Source of the DNA: Leucaena leucocephala | Taxonomy: Eukaryota; Streptophyta; Magnoliopsida; Fabales; Fabaceae | Assembly: GCA_037074615.1 (NCBI GenBank) | Contig: CM073524.1 | Coordinates: 14,833,406 to 14,897,405, forward strand | Direction of reading: 5' to 3' | DNA length: 64,000 bases | Shown here: piece after piece, positions 36,335-50,310 of the stretch | Position numbering within the stretch: the stretch's first letter is position 1 | How the letters are laid out: the number at the start of each line of letters is the position of its first letter | Translations under genes and position numbers: made by a program | The notes under the pieces: generated by a model | The model's input: only the letters and a program-made list of their open reading frames with translations | Databases searched by the model: none | What the model was told of the DNA's origin: nothing

Positions 36335-38081
36335 GACGAAACGTTCACCCTCGTAGCCTAGATCAATAGTATTCGTGTACTACTCTTCCTAGCTGCAAAT
36401 GAAAAGTTGGCCACTAATATAGATGGGCATGAGAAGCACTCTTGTCAACAGAGAGTTGGGAATGGAGGTGTATATGGATATACCACAAGCGGTAGGGTAC
36501 GAGTCGGTAAATGGGACGCTAGAACGTGAGCTGCAAAAGTCACTGTATGTGCTAAAGTAATCGCCACACTCTTGGCTTGCAAAACTTATTGCAACTACAG
36601 ACAATTTGGCTACAGGCAAAGCAACTCCGATCCCACCCTATTCATCGAGCGAAGGAAGGGGAAGTTGGCTTTCCTACTCGGATACGTAGATGATATGATC
36701 TTGACCCAGGGTGATTTAGTTGAACTTGAAGAGCTGAAGAAACGGTTGAATGCCAAATTTGAGGTGGAAGTCAGGGTAAAGTAAAACGCTTTCTCAGGAT
36801 TGAAGCTACACGGTCTGATTACGAAATATTCCCCTCACACAAGAGGTACATACAACACATCCTTCGCGAAGCAGGGACGAGGAACTGTAGCATGGCTGCG
36901 CCACCAACGGGAATGAATCATCAGTTGGCCCTTTATCGAGGCCGCACACGTACAGATAAGGAAACAATATGGTTTGATGTAAATGGGTCTCTACAACGAC
37001 GCTCGATGCAAATGGTAGCTCGGACATGTATAAGGCGAGGTCAGTGGCTACAAGCTGCACCATAAATATGGTGCGGACTATGACGAAACGTTCTCCCTAG
37101 TAGCCTAGATTAATAATCTTCGTCTACTTCTCTTCCTGGCTGTAAATGAAAGCTGGACACTAAGCAAAGGGACGTGCAAAACCCTTTTCTTAACGGAGAT
37201 TTGGAAGTGGAGGTGTGCATGGATATACCAGGAGTCGTGGGCCATGAGTCTCTAAATGGGACACAAGTACGTAAGCTGGCAAACCACTGTGTGTGCCAAA
37301 GAGATCGCCACATGCCTGGTTTGAAAAGCGTACCACAACGGCACACGATTTAGTTACAAAAGAAGCAACTCCGGTCCCACCATATTCATCAAGCGAAGGA
37401 GAGGGAAGTTGGCTATCCTACTCGAATGTGTAGATGATATGGCCTCGACCCAGGACGGGCTAGGTTGAACTTGAAGAGCTGAAGACATAGTTGGATGCCA
37501 ATCTCGAGGTGGCAGTCAGGGTAAGGCAAAACACTTTCCCGGGATTGAGGTCCCACAGTCTGACTAGGAAAGATTTCCCTCACATGAGAAATACATACAA
37601 TGCCCCCTCCGCGAAATAGGGGGGTGGAACTTGTAGCGCGGCTGAGTCACCCAATGGAAATGAGTCATCCTCTGGTCATTTGTCTCGGCCAGACACCTAC
37701 AGATAAGGAAAAAATACCGTTTGACGTAGATGGGTCTTTACAATGACGCTCAATACAACATCCCAAATTTTCCCTATATGTATAAGACTTATAGGGGGAA
37801 GAGGTAAAGAAGGGACTAGGATGGTAATCAGAAGAAAAGATAAGGATTAAGACAAGTCTTATGCCAAAGAAAGAGAGAAGGTGTAAAGTTGCAACGCAAA
37901 AGTAACTAAATTTCAGGGGCCTAATGTACACTCGGAAAAGAAGAGGACTAAAGTGAAAATTCTACAAGTCCTATGGTGCAAAACGGAAGTAGGCGTAGAC
38001 TTTGGGCTATTAGGTGTAATTATGAAGAGTTAAGGGCCTAAAGTGCAATTTCCAAAAGTCCAGGGGCAAAATGTGGGCTAG
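36335..38081 (+). repeat. Monomer M21
   Basis: Unit A 36335-37081, unit B 37082-37757, spacer 37758-38072. Two variants: g at 36924 in unit A (CATCAGTTGG, shared only with M25) and c at 37895 in the spacer (GCAACGC). Confidence 0.97.
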
Positions 38082-39828
38082 GACGAAACGTTCACCCTCG
38101 TAGCCTAGATCAATAGTATTCGTGTACTACTCTTCCTAGCTGCAAATGAAAAGTTGGCCACTAATATAGATGGGCATGAGAAGCACTCTTGTCAACAGAG
38201 AGTTGGGAATGGAGGTGTATATGGATATACCACAAGCGGTAGGGTACGAGTCGGTAAATGGGACGCTAGAACGTGAGCTGCAAAAGTCACTGTATGTGCT
38301 AAAGTAATCGCCACACTCTTGGCTTGCAAAACTTATTGCAACTACAGACAATTTGGCTACAGGCAAAGCAACTCCGATCCCACCCTATTCATCGAGCGAA
38401 GGAAGGGGAAGTTGGCTTTCCTACTCGGATACGTAGATGATATGATCTTGACCCAGGGTGATTTAGTTGAACTTGAAGAGCTGAAGAAACGGTTGAATGC
38501 CAAATTTGAGGTGGAAGTCAGGGTAAAGTAAAACGCTTTCTCAGGATTGAAGCTACACGGTCTGATTACGAAATATTCCCCTCACACAAGAGGTACATAC
38601 AACACATCCTTCGCGAAGCAGGGACGAGGAACTGTAGCATGGCTGCGCCACCAACGGGAATGAATCATCATTTGGCCCTTTATCGAGGCCGCACACGTAC
38701 AGATAAGGAAACAATATGGTTTGATGTAAATGGGTCTCTACAACGACGCTCGATGCAAATGGTAGCTCGGACATGTATAAGGCGAGGTCAGTGGCTACAA
38801 GCTGCACCATAAATATGGTGCGGACTATGACGAAACGTTCTCCCTAGTAGCCTAGATTAATAATCTTCGTCTACTTCTCTTCCTGGCTGTAAATGAAAGC
38901 TGGACACTAAGCAAAGGGACGTGCAAAACCCTTTTCTTAACGGAGATTTGGAAGTGGAGGTGTGCATGGATATACCAGGAGTCGTGGGCCATGAGTCTCT
39001 AAATGGGACACAAGTACGTAAGCTGGCAAACCACTGTGTGTGCCAAAGAGATCGCCACATGCCTGGTTTGAAAAGCGTACCACAACGGCACACGATTTAG
39101 TTACAAAAGAAGCAACTCCGGTCCCACCATATTCATCAAGCGAAGGAGAGGGAAGTTGGCTATCCTACTCGAATGTGTAGATGATATGGCCTCGACCCAG
39201 GACGGGCTAGGTTGAACTTGAAGAGCTGAAGACATAGTTGGATGCCAATCTCGAGGTGGCAGTCAGGGTAAGGCAAAACACTTTCCCGGGATTGAGGTCC
39301 CACAGTCTGACTAGGAAAGATTTCCCTCACATGAGAAATACATACAATGCCCCCTCCGCGAAATAGGGGGGTGGAACTTGTAGCGCGGCTGAGTCACCCA
39401 ATGGAAATGAGTCATCCTCTGGTCATTTGTCTCGGCCAGACACCTACAGATAAGGAAAAAATACCGTTTGACGTAGATGGGTCTTTACAATGACGCTCAA
39501 TACAACATCCCAAATTTTCCCTATATGTATAAGACTTATAGGGGGAAGAGGTAAAGAAGGGACTAGGATGGTAATCAGAAGAAAAGATAAGGATTAAGAC
39601 AAGTCTTATGCCAAAGAAAGAGAGAAGGTGTAAAGTTGCAACGCAAAAGTAACTAAATTTCAGGGGCCTAATGTACACTCGGAAAAGAAGAGGACTAAAG
39701 TGAAAATTCTACAAGTCCTATGGTGCAAAACGGAAGTAGGCGTAGACTTTGGGCTATTAGGTGTAATTATGAAGAGTTAAGGGCCTAAAGTGCAATTTCC
39801 AAAAGTCCAGGGGCAAAATGTGGGCTAG
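38082..39828 (+). repeat. Monomer M22
   Basis: Unit A 38082-38828, unit B 38829-39504, spacer 39505-39819. Carries c at 39642 in the spacer (GCAACGC), the last copy with it. Confidence 0.97.
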
Positions 39829-41575
39829 GACGAAACGTTCACCCTCGTAGCCTAGATCAATAGTATTCGTGTACTACTCTTCCTAGCTGCAAATGAAAAG
39901 TTGGCCACTAATATAGATGGGCATGAGAAGCACTCTTGTCAACAGAGAGTTGGGAATGGAGGTGTATATGGATATACCACAAGCGGTAGGGTACGAGTCG
40001 GTAAATGGGACGCTAGAACGTGAGCTGCAAAAGTCACTGTATGTGCTAAAGTAATCGCCACACTCTTGGCTTGCAAAACTTATTGCAACTACAGACAATT
40101 TGGCTACAGGCAAAGCAACTCCGATCCCACCCTATTCATCGAGCGAAGGAAGGGGAAGTTGGCTTTCCTACTCGGATACGTAGATGATATGATCTTGACC
40201 CAGGGTGATTTAGTTGAACTTGAAGAGCTGAAGAAACGGTTGAATGCCAAATTTGAGGTGGAAGTCAGGGTAAAGTAAAACGCTTTCTCAGGATTGAAGC
40301 TACACGGTCTGATTACGAAATATTCCCCTCACACAAGAGGTACATACAACACATCCTTCGCGAAGCAGGGACGAGGAACTGTAGCATGGCTGCGCCACCA
40401 ACGGGAATGAATCATCATTTGGCCCTTTATCGAGGCCGCACACGTACAGATAAGGAAACAATATGGTTTGATGTAAATGGGTCTCTACAACGACGCTCGA
40501 TGCAAATGGTAGCTCGGACATGTATAAGGCGAGGTCAGTGGCTACAAGCTGCACCATAAATATGGTGCGGACTATGACGAAACGTTCTCCCTAGTAGCCT
40601 AGATTAATAATCTTCGTCTACTTCTCTTCCTGGCTGTAAATGAAAGCTGGACACTAAGCAAAGGGACGTGCAAAACCCTTTTCTTAACGGAGATTTGGAA
40701 GTGGAGGTGTGCATGGATATACCAGGAGTCGTGGGCCATGAGTCTCTAAATGGGACACAAGTACGTAAGCTGGCAAACCACTGTGTGCGCCAAAGAGATC
40801 GCCACATGCCTGGTTTGAAAAGCGTACCACAACGGCACACGATTTAGTTACAAAAGAAGCAACTCCGGTCCCACCATATTCATCAAGCGAAGGAGAGGGA
40901 AGTTGGCTATCCTACTCGAATGTGTAGATGATATGGCCTCGACCCAGGACGGGCTAGGTTGAACTTGAAGAGCTGAAGACATAGTTGGATGCCAATCTCG
41001 AGGTGGCAGTCAGGGTAAGGCAAAACACTTTCCCGGGATTGAGGTCCCACAGTCTGACTAGGAAAGATTTCCCTCACATGAGAAATACATACAATGCCCC
41101 CTCCGCGAAATAGGGGGGTGGAACTTGTAGCGCGGCTGAGTCACCCAATGGAAATGAGTCATCCTCTGGTCATTTGTCTCGGCCAGACACCTACAGATAA
41201 GGAAAAAATACCGTTTGACGTAGATGGGTCTTTACAATGACGCTCAATACAACATCCCAAATTTTCCCTATATGTATAAGACTTATAGGGGGAAGAGGTA
41301 AAGAAGGGACTAGGATGGTAATCAGAAGAAAAGATAAGGATTAAGACAAGTCTTATGCCAAAGAAAGAGAGAAGGTGTAAAGTTGCAAGGCAAAAGTAAC
41401 TAAATTTCAGGGGCCTAATGTACACTCGGAAAAGAAGAGGACTAAAGTGAAAATTCTACAAGTCCTATGGTGCAAAACGGAAGTAGGCGTAGACTTTGGG
41501 CTATTAGGTGTAATTATGAAGAGTTAAGGGCCTAAAGTGCAATTTCCAAAAGTCCAGGGGCAAAATGTGGGCTAG
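39829..41575 (+). repeat. Monomer M23
   Basis: Unit A 39829-40575, unit B 40576-41251, spacer 41252-41566. It has c at 40788 (GTGTGCGCC), the state of M0-M2. It starts a run with M24 and M25. Confidence 0.97.
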
Positions 41576-43322
41576 GACGAAACGTTCACCCTCGTAGCCT
41601 AGATCAATAGTATTCGTGTACTACTCTTCCTAGCTGCAAATGAAAAGTTGGCCACTAATATAGATGGGCATGAGAAGCACTCTTGTCAACAGAGAGTTGG
41701 GAATGGAGGTGTATATGGATATACCACAAGCGGTAGGGTACGAGTCGGTAAATGGGACGCTAGAACGTGAGCTGCAAAAGTCACTGTATGTGCTAAAGTA
41801 ATCGCCACACTCTTGGCTTGCAAAACTTATTGCAACTACAGACAATTTGGCTACAGGCAAAGCAACTCCGATCCCACCCTATTCATCGAGCGAAGGAAGG
41901 GGAAGTTGGCTTTCCTACTCGGATACGTAGATGATATGATCTTGACCCAGGGTGATTTAGTTGAACTTGAAGAGCTGAAGAAACGGTTGAATGCCAAATT
42001 TGAGGTGGAAGTCAGGGTAAAGTAAAACGCTTTCTCAGGATTGAAGCTACACGGTCTGATTACGAAATATTCCCCTCACACAAGAGGTACATACAACACA
42101 TCCTTCGCGAAGCAGGGACGAGGAACTGTAGCATGGCTGCGCCACCAACGGGAATGAATCATCATTTGGCCCTTTATCGAGGCCGCACACGTACAGATAA
42201 GGAAACAATATGGTTTGATGTAAATGGGTCTCTACAACGACGCTCGATGCAAATGGTAGCTCGGACATGTATAAGGCGAGGTCAGTGGCTACAAGCTGCA
42301 CCATAAATATGGTGCGGACTATGACGAAACGTTCTCCCTAGTAGCCTAGATTAATAATCTTCGTCTACTTCTCTTCCTGGCTGTAAATGAAAGCTGGACA
42401 CTAAGCAAAGGGACGTGCAAAACCCTTTTCTTAACGGAGATTTGGAAGTGGAGGTGTGCATGGATATACCAGGAGTCGTGGGCCATGAGTCTCTAAATGG
42501 GACACAAGTACGTAAGCTGGCAAACCACTGTGTGCGCCAAAGAGATCGCCACATGCCTGGTTTGAAAAGCGTACCACAACGGCACACGATTTAGTTACAA
42601 AAGAAGCAACTCCGGTCCCACCATATTCATCAAGCGAAGGAGAGGGAAGTTGGCTATCCTACTCGAATGTGTAGATGATATGGCCTCGACCCAGGACGGG
42701 CTAGGTTGAACTTGAAGAGCTGAAGACATAGTTGGATGCCAATCTCGAGGTGGCAGTCAGGGTAAGGCAAAACACTTTCCCGGGATTGAGGTCCCACAGT
42801 CTGACTAGGAAAGATTTCCCTCACATGAGAAATACATACAATGCCCCCTCCGCGAAATAGGGGGGTGGAACTTGTAGCGCGGCTGAGTCACCCAATGGAA
42901 ATGAGTCATCCTCTGGTCATTTGTCTCGGCCAGACACCTACAGATAAGGAAAAAATACCGTTTGACGTAGATGGGTCTTTACAATGACGCTCAATACAAC
43001 ATCCCAAATTTTCCCTATATGTATAAGACTTATAGGGGGAAGAGGTAAAGAAGGGACTAGGATGGTAATCAGAAGAAAAGATAAGGATTAAGACAAGTCT
43101 TATGCCAAAGAAAGAGAGAAGGTGTAAAGTTGCAAGGCAAAAGTAACTAAATTTCAGGGGCCTAATGTACACTCGGAAAAGAAGAGGACTAAAGTGAAAA
43201 TTCTACAAGTCCTATGGTGCAAAACGGAAGTAGGCGTAGACTTTGGGCTATTAGGTGTAATTATGAAGAGTTAAGGGCCTAAAGTGCAATTTCCAAAAGT
43301 CCAGGGGCAAAATGTGGGCTAG
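41576..43322 (+). repeat. Monomer M24
   Basis: Unit A 41576-42322, unit B 42323-42998, spacer 42999-43313. Carries c at 42535 (GTGTGCGCC); otherwise right-hand consensus. Confidence 0.97.
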
Positions 43323-45069
43323 GACGAAACGTTCACCCTCGTAGCCTAGATCAATAGTATTCGTGTACTACTCTTCCTAGCTGCAAATGAAAAGTTGGCC
43401 ACTAATATAGATGGGCATGAGAAGCACTCTTGTCAACAGAGAGTTGGGAATGGAGGTGTATATGGATATACCACAAGCGGTAGGGTACGAGTCGGTAAAT
43501 GGGACGCTAGAACGTGAGCTGCAAAAGTCACTGTATGTGCTAAAGTAATCGCCACACTCTTGGCTTGCAAAACTTATTGCAACTACAGACAATTTGGCTA
43601 CAGGCAAAGCAACTCCGATCCCACCCTATTCATCGAGCGAAGGAAGGGGAAGTTGGCTTTCCTACTCGGATACGTAGATGATATGATCTTGACCCAGGGT
43701 GATTTAGTTGAACTTGAAGAGCTGAAGAAACGGTTGAATGCCAAATTTGAGGTGGAAGTCAGGGTAAAGTAAAACGCTTTCTCAGGATTGAAGCTACACG
43801 GTCTGATTACGAAATATTCCCCTCACACAAGAGGTACATACAACACATCCTTCGCGAAGCAGGGACGAGGAACTGTAGCATGGCTGCGCCACCAACGGGA
43901 ATGAATCATCAGTTGGCCCTTTATCGAGGCCGCACACGTACAGATAAGGAAACAATATGGTTTGATGTAAATGGGTCTCTACAACGACGCTCGATGCAAA
44001 TGGTAGCTCGGACATGTATAAGGCGAGGTCAGTGGCTACAAGCTGCACCATAAATATGGTGCGGACTATGACGAAACGTTCTCCCTAGTAGCCTAGATTA
44101 ATAATCTTCGTCTACTTCTCTTCCTGGCTGTAAATGAAAGCTGGACACTAAGCAAAGGGACGTGCAAAACCCTTTTCTTAACGGAGATTTGGAAGTGGAG
44201 GTGTGCATGGATATACCAGGAGTCGTGGGCCATGAGTCTCTAAATGGGACACAAGTACGTAAGCTGGCAAACCACTGTGTGCGCCAAAGAGATCGCCACA
44301 TGCCTGGTTTGAAAAGCGTACCACAACGGCACACGATTTAGTTACAAAAGAAGCAACTCCGGTCCCACCATATTCATCAAGCGAAGGAGAGGGAAGTTGG
44401 CTATCCTACTCGAATGTGTAGATGATATGGCCTCGACCCAGGACGGGCTAGGTTGAACTTGAAGAGCTGAAGACATAGTTGGATGCCAATCTCGAGGTGG
44501 CAGTCAGGGTAAGGCAAAACACTTTCCCGGGATTGAGGTCCCACAGTCTGACTAGGAAAGATTTCCCTCACATGAGAAATACATACAATGCCCCCTCCGC
44601 GAAATAGGGGGGTGGAACTTGTAGCGCGGCTGAGTCACCCAATGGAAATGAGTCATCCTCTGGTCATTTGTCTCGGCCAGACACCTACAGATAAGGAAAA
44701 AATACCGTTTGACGTAGATGGGTCTTTACAATGACGCTCAATACAACATCCCAAATTTTCCCTATATGTATAAGACTTATAGGGGGAAGAGGTAAAGAAG
44801 GGACTAGGATGGTAATCAGAAGAAAAGATAAGGATTAAGACAAGTCTTATGCCAAAGAAAGAGAGAAGGTGTAAAGTTGCAAGGCAAAAGTAACTAAATT
44901 TCAGGGGCCTAATGTACACTCGGAAAAGAAGAGGACTAAAGTGAAAATTCTACAAGTCCTATGGTGCAAAACGGAAGTAGGCGTAGACTTTGGGCTATTA
45001 GGTGTAATTATGAAGAGTTAAGGGCCTAAAGTGCAATTTCCAAAAGTCCAGGGGCAAAATGTGGGCTAG
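43323..45069 (+). repeat. Monomer M25
   Basis: Unit A 43323-44069, unit B 44070-44745, spacer 44746-45060. Combines g at 43912 (CATCAGTTGG, as in M21) with c at 44282 (GTGTGCGCC). Confidence 0.97.
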
Positions 45070-46816
45070 GACGAAACGTTCACCCTCGTAGCCTAGATCA
45101 ATAGTATTCGTGTACTACTCTTCCTAGCTGCAAATGAAAAGTTGGCCACTAATATAGATGGGCATGAGAAGCACTCTTGTCAACAGAGAGTTGGGAATGG
45201 AGGTGTATATGGATATACCACAAGCGGTAGGGTACGAGTCGGTAAATGGGACGCTAGAACGTGAGCTGCAAAAGTCACTGTATGTGCTAAAGTAATCGCC
45301 ACACTCTTGGCTTGCAAAACTTATTGCAACTACAGACAATTTGGCTACAGGCAAAGCAACTCCGATCCCACCCTATTCATCGAGCGAAGGAAGGGGAAGT
45401 TGGCTTTCCTACTCGGATACGTAGATGATATGATCTTGACCCAGGGTGATTTAGTTGAACTTGAAGAGCTGAAGAAACGGTTGAATGCCAAATTTGAGGT
45501 GGAAGTCAGGGTAAAGTAAAACGCTTTCTCAGGATTGAAGCTACACGGTCTGATTACGAAATATTCCCCTCACACAAGAGGTACATACAACACATCCTTC
45601 GCGAAGCAGGGACGAGGAACTGTAGCATGGCTGCGCCACCAACGGGAATGAATCATCATTTGGCCCTTTATCGAGGCCGCACACGTACAGATAAGGAAAC
45701 AATATGGTTTGATGTAAATGGGTCTCTACAACGACGCTCGATGCAAATGGTAGCTCGGACATGTATAAGGCGAGGTCAGTGGCTACAAGCTGCACCATAA
45801 ATATGGTGCGGACTATGACGAAACGTTCTCCCTAGTAGCCTAGATTAATAATCTTCGTCTACTTCTCTTCCTGGCTGTAAATGAAAGCTGGACACTAAGC
45901 AAAGGGACGTGCAAAACCCTTTTCTTAACGGAGATTTGGAAGTGGAGGTGTGCATGGATATACCAGGAGTCGTGGGCCATGAGTCTCTAAATGGGACACA
46001 AGTACGTAAGCTGGCAAACCACTGTGTGTGCCAAAGAGATCGCCACATGCCTGGTTTGAAAAGCGTACCACAACGGCACACGATTTAGTTACAAAAGAAG
46101 CAACTCCGGTCCCACCATATTCATCAAGCGAAGGAGAGGGAAGTTGGCTATCCTACTCGAATGTGTAGATGATATGGCCTCGACCCAGGACGGGCTAGGT
46201 TGAACTTGAAGAGCTGAAGACATAGTTGGATGCCAATCTCGAGGTGGCAGTCAGGGTAAGGCAAAACACTTTCCCGGGATTGAGGTCCCACAGTCTGACT
46301 AGGAAAGATTTCCCTCACATGAGAAATACATACAATGCCCCCTCCGCGAAATAGGGGGGTGGAACTTGTAGCGCGGCTGAGTCACCCAATGGAAATGAGT
46401 CATCCTCTGGTCATTTGTCTCGGCCAGACACCTACAGATAAGGAAAAAATACCGTTTGACGTAGATGGGTCTTTACAATGACGCTCAATACAACATCCCA
46501 AATTTTCCCTATATGTATAAGACTTATAGGGGGAAGAGGTAAAGAAGGGACTAGGATGGTAATCAGAAGAAAAGATAAGGATTAAGACAAGTCTTATGCC
46601 AAAGAAAGAGAGAAGGTGTAAAGTTGCAAGGCAAAAGTAACTAAATTTCAGGGGCCTAATGTACACTCGGAAAAGAAGAGGACTAAAGTGAAAATTCTAC
46701 AAGTCCTATGGTGCAAAACGGAAGTAGGCGTAGACTTTGGGCTATTAGGTGTAATTATGAAGAGTTAAGGGCCTAAAGTGCAATTTCCAAAAGTCCAGGG
46801 GCAAAATGTGGGCTAG
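45070..46816 (+). repeat. Monomer M26
   Basis: Unit A 45070-45816, unit B 45817-46492, spacer 46493-46807. Consensus t at 46029, separating M25 from M27. Confidence 0.97.
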
Positions 46817-48563
46817 GACGAAACGTTCACCCTCGTAGCCTAGATCAATAGTATTCGTGTACTACTCTTCCTAGCTGCAAATGAAAAGTTGGCCACTAAT
46901 ATAGATGGGCATGAGAAGCACTCTTGTCAACAGAGAGTTGGGAATGGAGGTGTATATGGATATACCACAAGCGGTAGGGTACGAGTCGGTAAATGGGACG
47001 CTAGAACGTGAGCTGCAAAAGTCACTGTATGTGCTAAAGTAATCGCCACACTCTTGGCTTGCAAAACTTATTGCAACTACAGACAATTTGGCTACAGGCA
47101 AAGCAACTCCGATCCCACCCTATTCATCGAGCGAAGGAAGGGGAAGTTGGCTTTCCTACTCGGATACGTAGATGATATGATCTTGACCCAGGGTGATTTA
47201 GTTGAACTTGAAGAGCTGAAGAAACGGTTGAATGCCAAATTTGAGGTGGAAGTCAGGGTAAAGTAAAACGCTTTCTCAGGATTGAAGCTACACGGTCTGA
47301 TTACGAAATATTCCCCTCACACAAGAGGTACATACAACACATCCTTCGCGAAGCAGGGACGAGGAACTGTAGCATGGCTGCGCCACCAACGGGAATGAAT
47401 CATCATTTGGCCCTTTATCGAGGCCGCACACGTACAGATAAGGAAACAATATGGTTTGATGTAAATGGGTCTCTACAACGACGCTCGATGCAAATGGTAG
47501 CTCGGACATGTATAAGGCGAGGTCAGTGGCTACAAGCTGCACCATAAATATGGTGCGGACTATGACGAAACGTTCTCCCTAGTAGCCTAGATTAATAATC
47601 TTCGTCTACTTCTCTTCCTGGCTGTAAATGAAAGCTGGACACTAAGCAAAGGGACGTGCAAAACCCTTTTCTTAACGGAGATTTGGAAGTGGAGGTGTGC
47701 ATGGATATACCAGGAGTCGTGGGCCATGAGTCTCTAAATGGGACACAAGTACGTAAGCTGGCAAACCACTGTGTGCGCCAAAGAGATCGCCACATGCCTG
47801 GTTTGAAAAGCGTACCACAACGGCACACGATTTAGTTACAAAAGAAGCAACTCCGGTCCCACCATATTCATCAAGCGAAGGAGAGGGAAGTTGGCTATCC
47901 TACTCGAATGTGTAGATGATATGGCCTCGACCCAGGACGGGCTAGGTTGAACTTGAAGAGCTGAAGACATAGTTGGATGCCAATCTCGAGGTGGCAGTCA
48001 GGGTAAGGCAAAACACTTTCCCGGGATTGAGGTCCCACAGTCTGACTAGGAAAGATTTCCCTCACATGAGAAATACATACAATGCCCCCTCCGCGAAATA
48101 GGGGGGTGGAACTTGTAGCGCGGCTGAGTCACCCAATGGAAATGAGTCATCCTCTGGTCATTTGTCTCGGCCAGACACCTACAGATAAGGAAAAAATACC
48201 GTTTGACGTAGATGGGTCTTTACAATGACGCTCAATACAACATCCCAAATTTTCCCTATATGTATAAGACTTATAGGGGGAAGAGGTAAAGAAGGGACTA
48301 GGATGGTAATCAGAAGAAAAGATAAGGATTAAGACAAGTCTTATGCCAAAGAAAGAGAGAAGGTGTAAAGTTGCAAGGCAAAAGTAACTAAATTTCAGGG
48401 GCCTAATGTACACTCGGAAAAGAAGAGGACTAAAGTGAAAATTCTACAAGTCCTATGGTGCAAAACGGAAGTAGGCGTAGACTTTGGGCTATTAGGTGTA
48501 ATTATGAAGAGTTAAGGGCCTAAAGTGCAATTTCCAAAAGTCCAGGGGCAAAATGTGGGCTAG
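46817..48563 (+). repeat. Monomer M27
   Basis: Unit A 46817-47563, unit B 47564-48239, spacer 48240-48554. Carries c at 47776 (GTGTGCGCC), the last copy with it. Confidence 0.97.
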
Positions 48564-50310
48564 GACGAAACGTTCACCCTCGTAGCCTAGATCAATAGTA
48601 TTCGTGTACTACTCTTCCTAGCTGCAAATGAAAAGTTGGCCACTAATATAGATGGGCATGAGAAGCACTCTTGTCAACAGAGAGTTGGGAATGGAGGTGT
48701 ATATGGATATACCACAAGCGGTAGGGTACGAGTCGGTAAATGGGACGCTAGAACGTGAGCTGCAAAAGTCACTGTATGTGCTAAAGTAATCGCCACACTC
48801 TTGGCTTGCAAAACTTATTGCAACTACAGACAATTTGGCTACAGGCAAAGCAACTCCGATCCCACCCTATTCATCGAGCGAAGGAAGGGGAAGTTGGCTT
48901 TCCTACTCGGATACGTAGATGATATGATCTTGACCCAGGGTGATTTAGTTGAACTTGAAGAGCTGAAGAAACGGTTGAATGCCAAATTTGAGGTGGAAGT
49001 CAGGGTAAAGTAAAACGCTTTCTCAGGATTGAAGCTACACGGTCTGATTACGAAATATTCCCCTCACACAAGAGGTACATACAACACATCCTTCGCGAAG
49101 CAGGGACGAGGAACTGTAGCATGGCTGCGCCACCAACGGGAATGAATCATCATTTGGCCCTTTATCGAGGCCGCACACGTACAGATAAGGAAACAATATG
49201 GTTTGATGTAAATGGGTCTCTACAACGACGCTCGATGCAAATGGTAGCTCGGACATGTATAAGGCGAGGTCAGTGGCTACAAGCTGCACCATAAATATGG
49301 TGCGGACTATGACGAAACGTTCTCCCTAGTAGCCTAGATTAATAATCTTCGTCTACTTCTCTTCCTGGCTGTAAATGAAAGCTGGACACTAAGCAAAGGG
49401 ACGTGCAAAACCCTTTTCTTAACGGAGATTTGGAAGTGGAGGTGTGCATGGATATACCAGGAGTCGTGGGCCATGAGTCTCTAAATGGGACACAAGTACG
49501 TAAGCTGGCAAACCACTGTGTGTGCCAAAGAGATCGCCACATGCCTGGTTTGAAAAGCGTACCACAACGGCACACGATTTAGTTACAAAAGAAGCAACTC
49601 CGGTCCCACCATATTCATCAAGCGAAGGAGAGGGAAGTTGGCTATCCTACTCGAATGTGTAGATGATATGGCCTCGACCCAGGACGGGCTAGGTTGAACT
49701 TGAAGAGCTGAAGACATAGTTGGATGCCAATCTCGAGGTGGCAGTCAGGGTAAGGCAAAACACTTTCCCGGGATTGAGGTCCCACAGTCTGACTAGGAAA
49801 GATTTCCCTCACATGAGAAATACATACAATGCCCCCTCCGCGAAATAGGGGGGTGGAACTTGTAGCGCGGCTGAGTCACCCAATGGAAATGAGTCATCCT
49901 CTGGTCATTTGTCTCGGCCAGACACCTACAGATAAGGAAAAAATACCGTTTGACGTAGATGGGTCTTTACAATGACGCTCAATACAACATCCCAAATTTT
50001 CCCTATATGTATAAGACTTATAGGGGGAAGAGGTAAAGAAGGGACTAGGATGGTAATCAGAAGAAAAGATAAGGATTAAGACAAGTCTTATGCCAAAGAA
50101 AGAGAGAAGGTGTAAAGTTGCAAGGCAAAAGTAACTAAATTTCAGGGGCCTAATGTACACTCGGAAAAGAAGAGGACTAAAGTGAAAATTCTACAAGTCC
50201 TATGGTGCAAAACGGAAGTAGGCGTAGACTTTGGGCTATTAGGTGTAATTATGAAGAGTTAAGGGCCTAAAGTGCAATTTCCAAAAGTCCAGGGGCAAAA
50301 TGTGGGCTAG
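48564..50310 (+). repeat. Monomer M28
   Basis: Unit A 48564-49310, unit B 49311-49986, spacer 49987-50301. Right-hand consensus at all tracked sites. Confidence 0.97.
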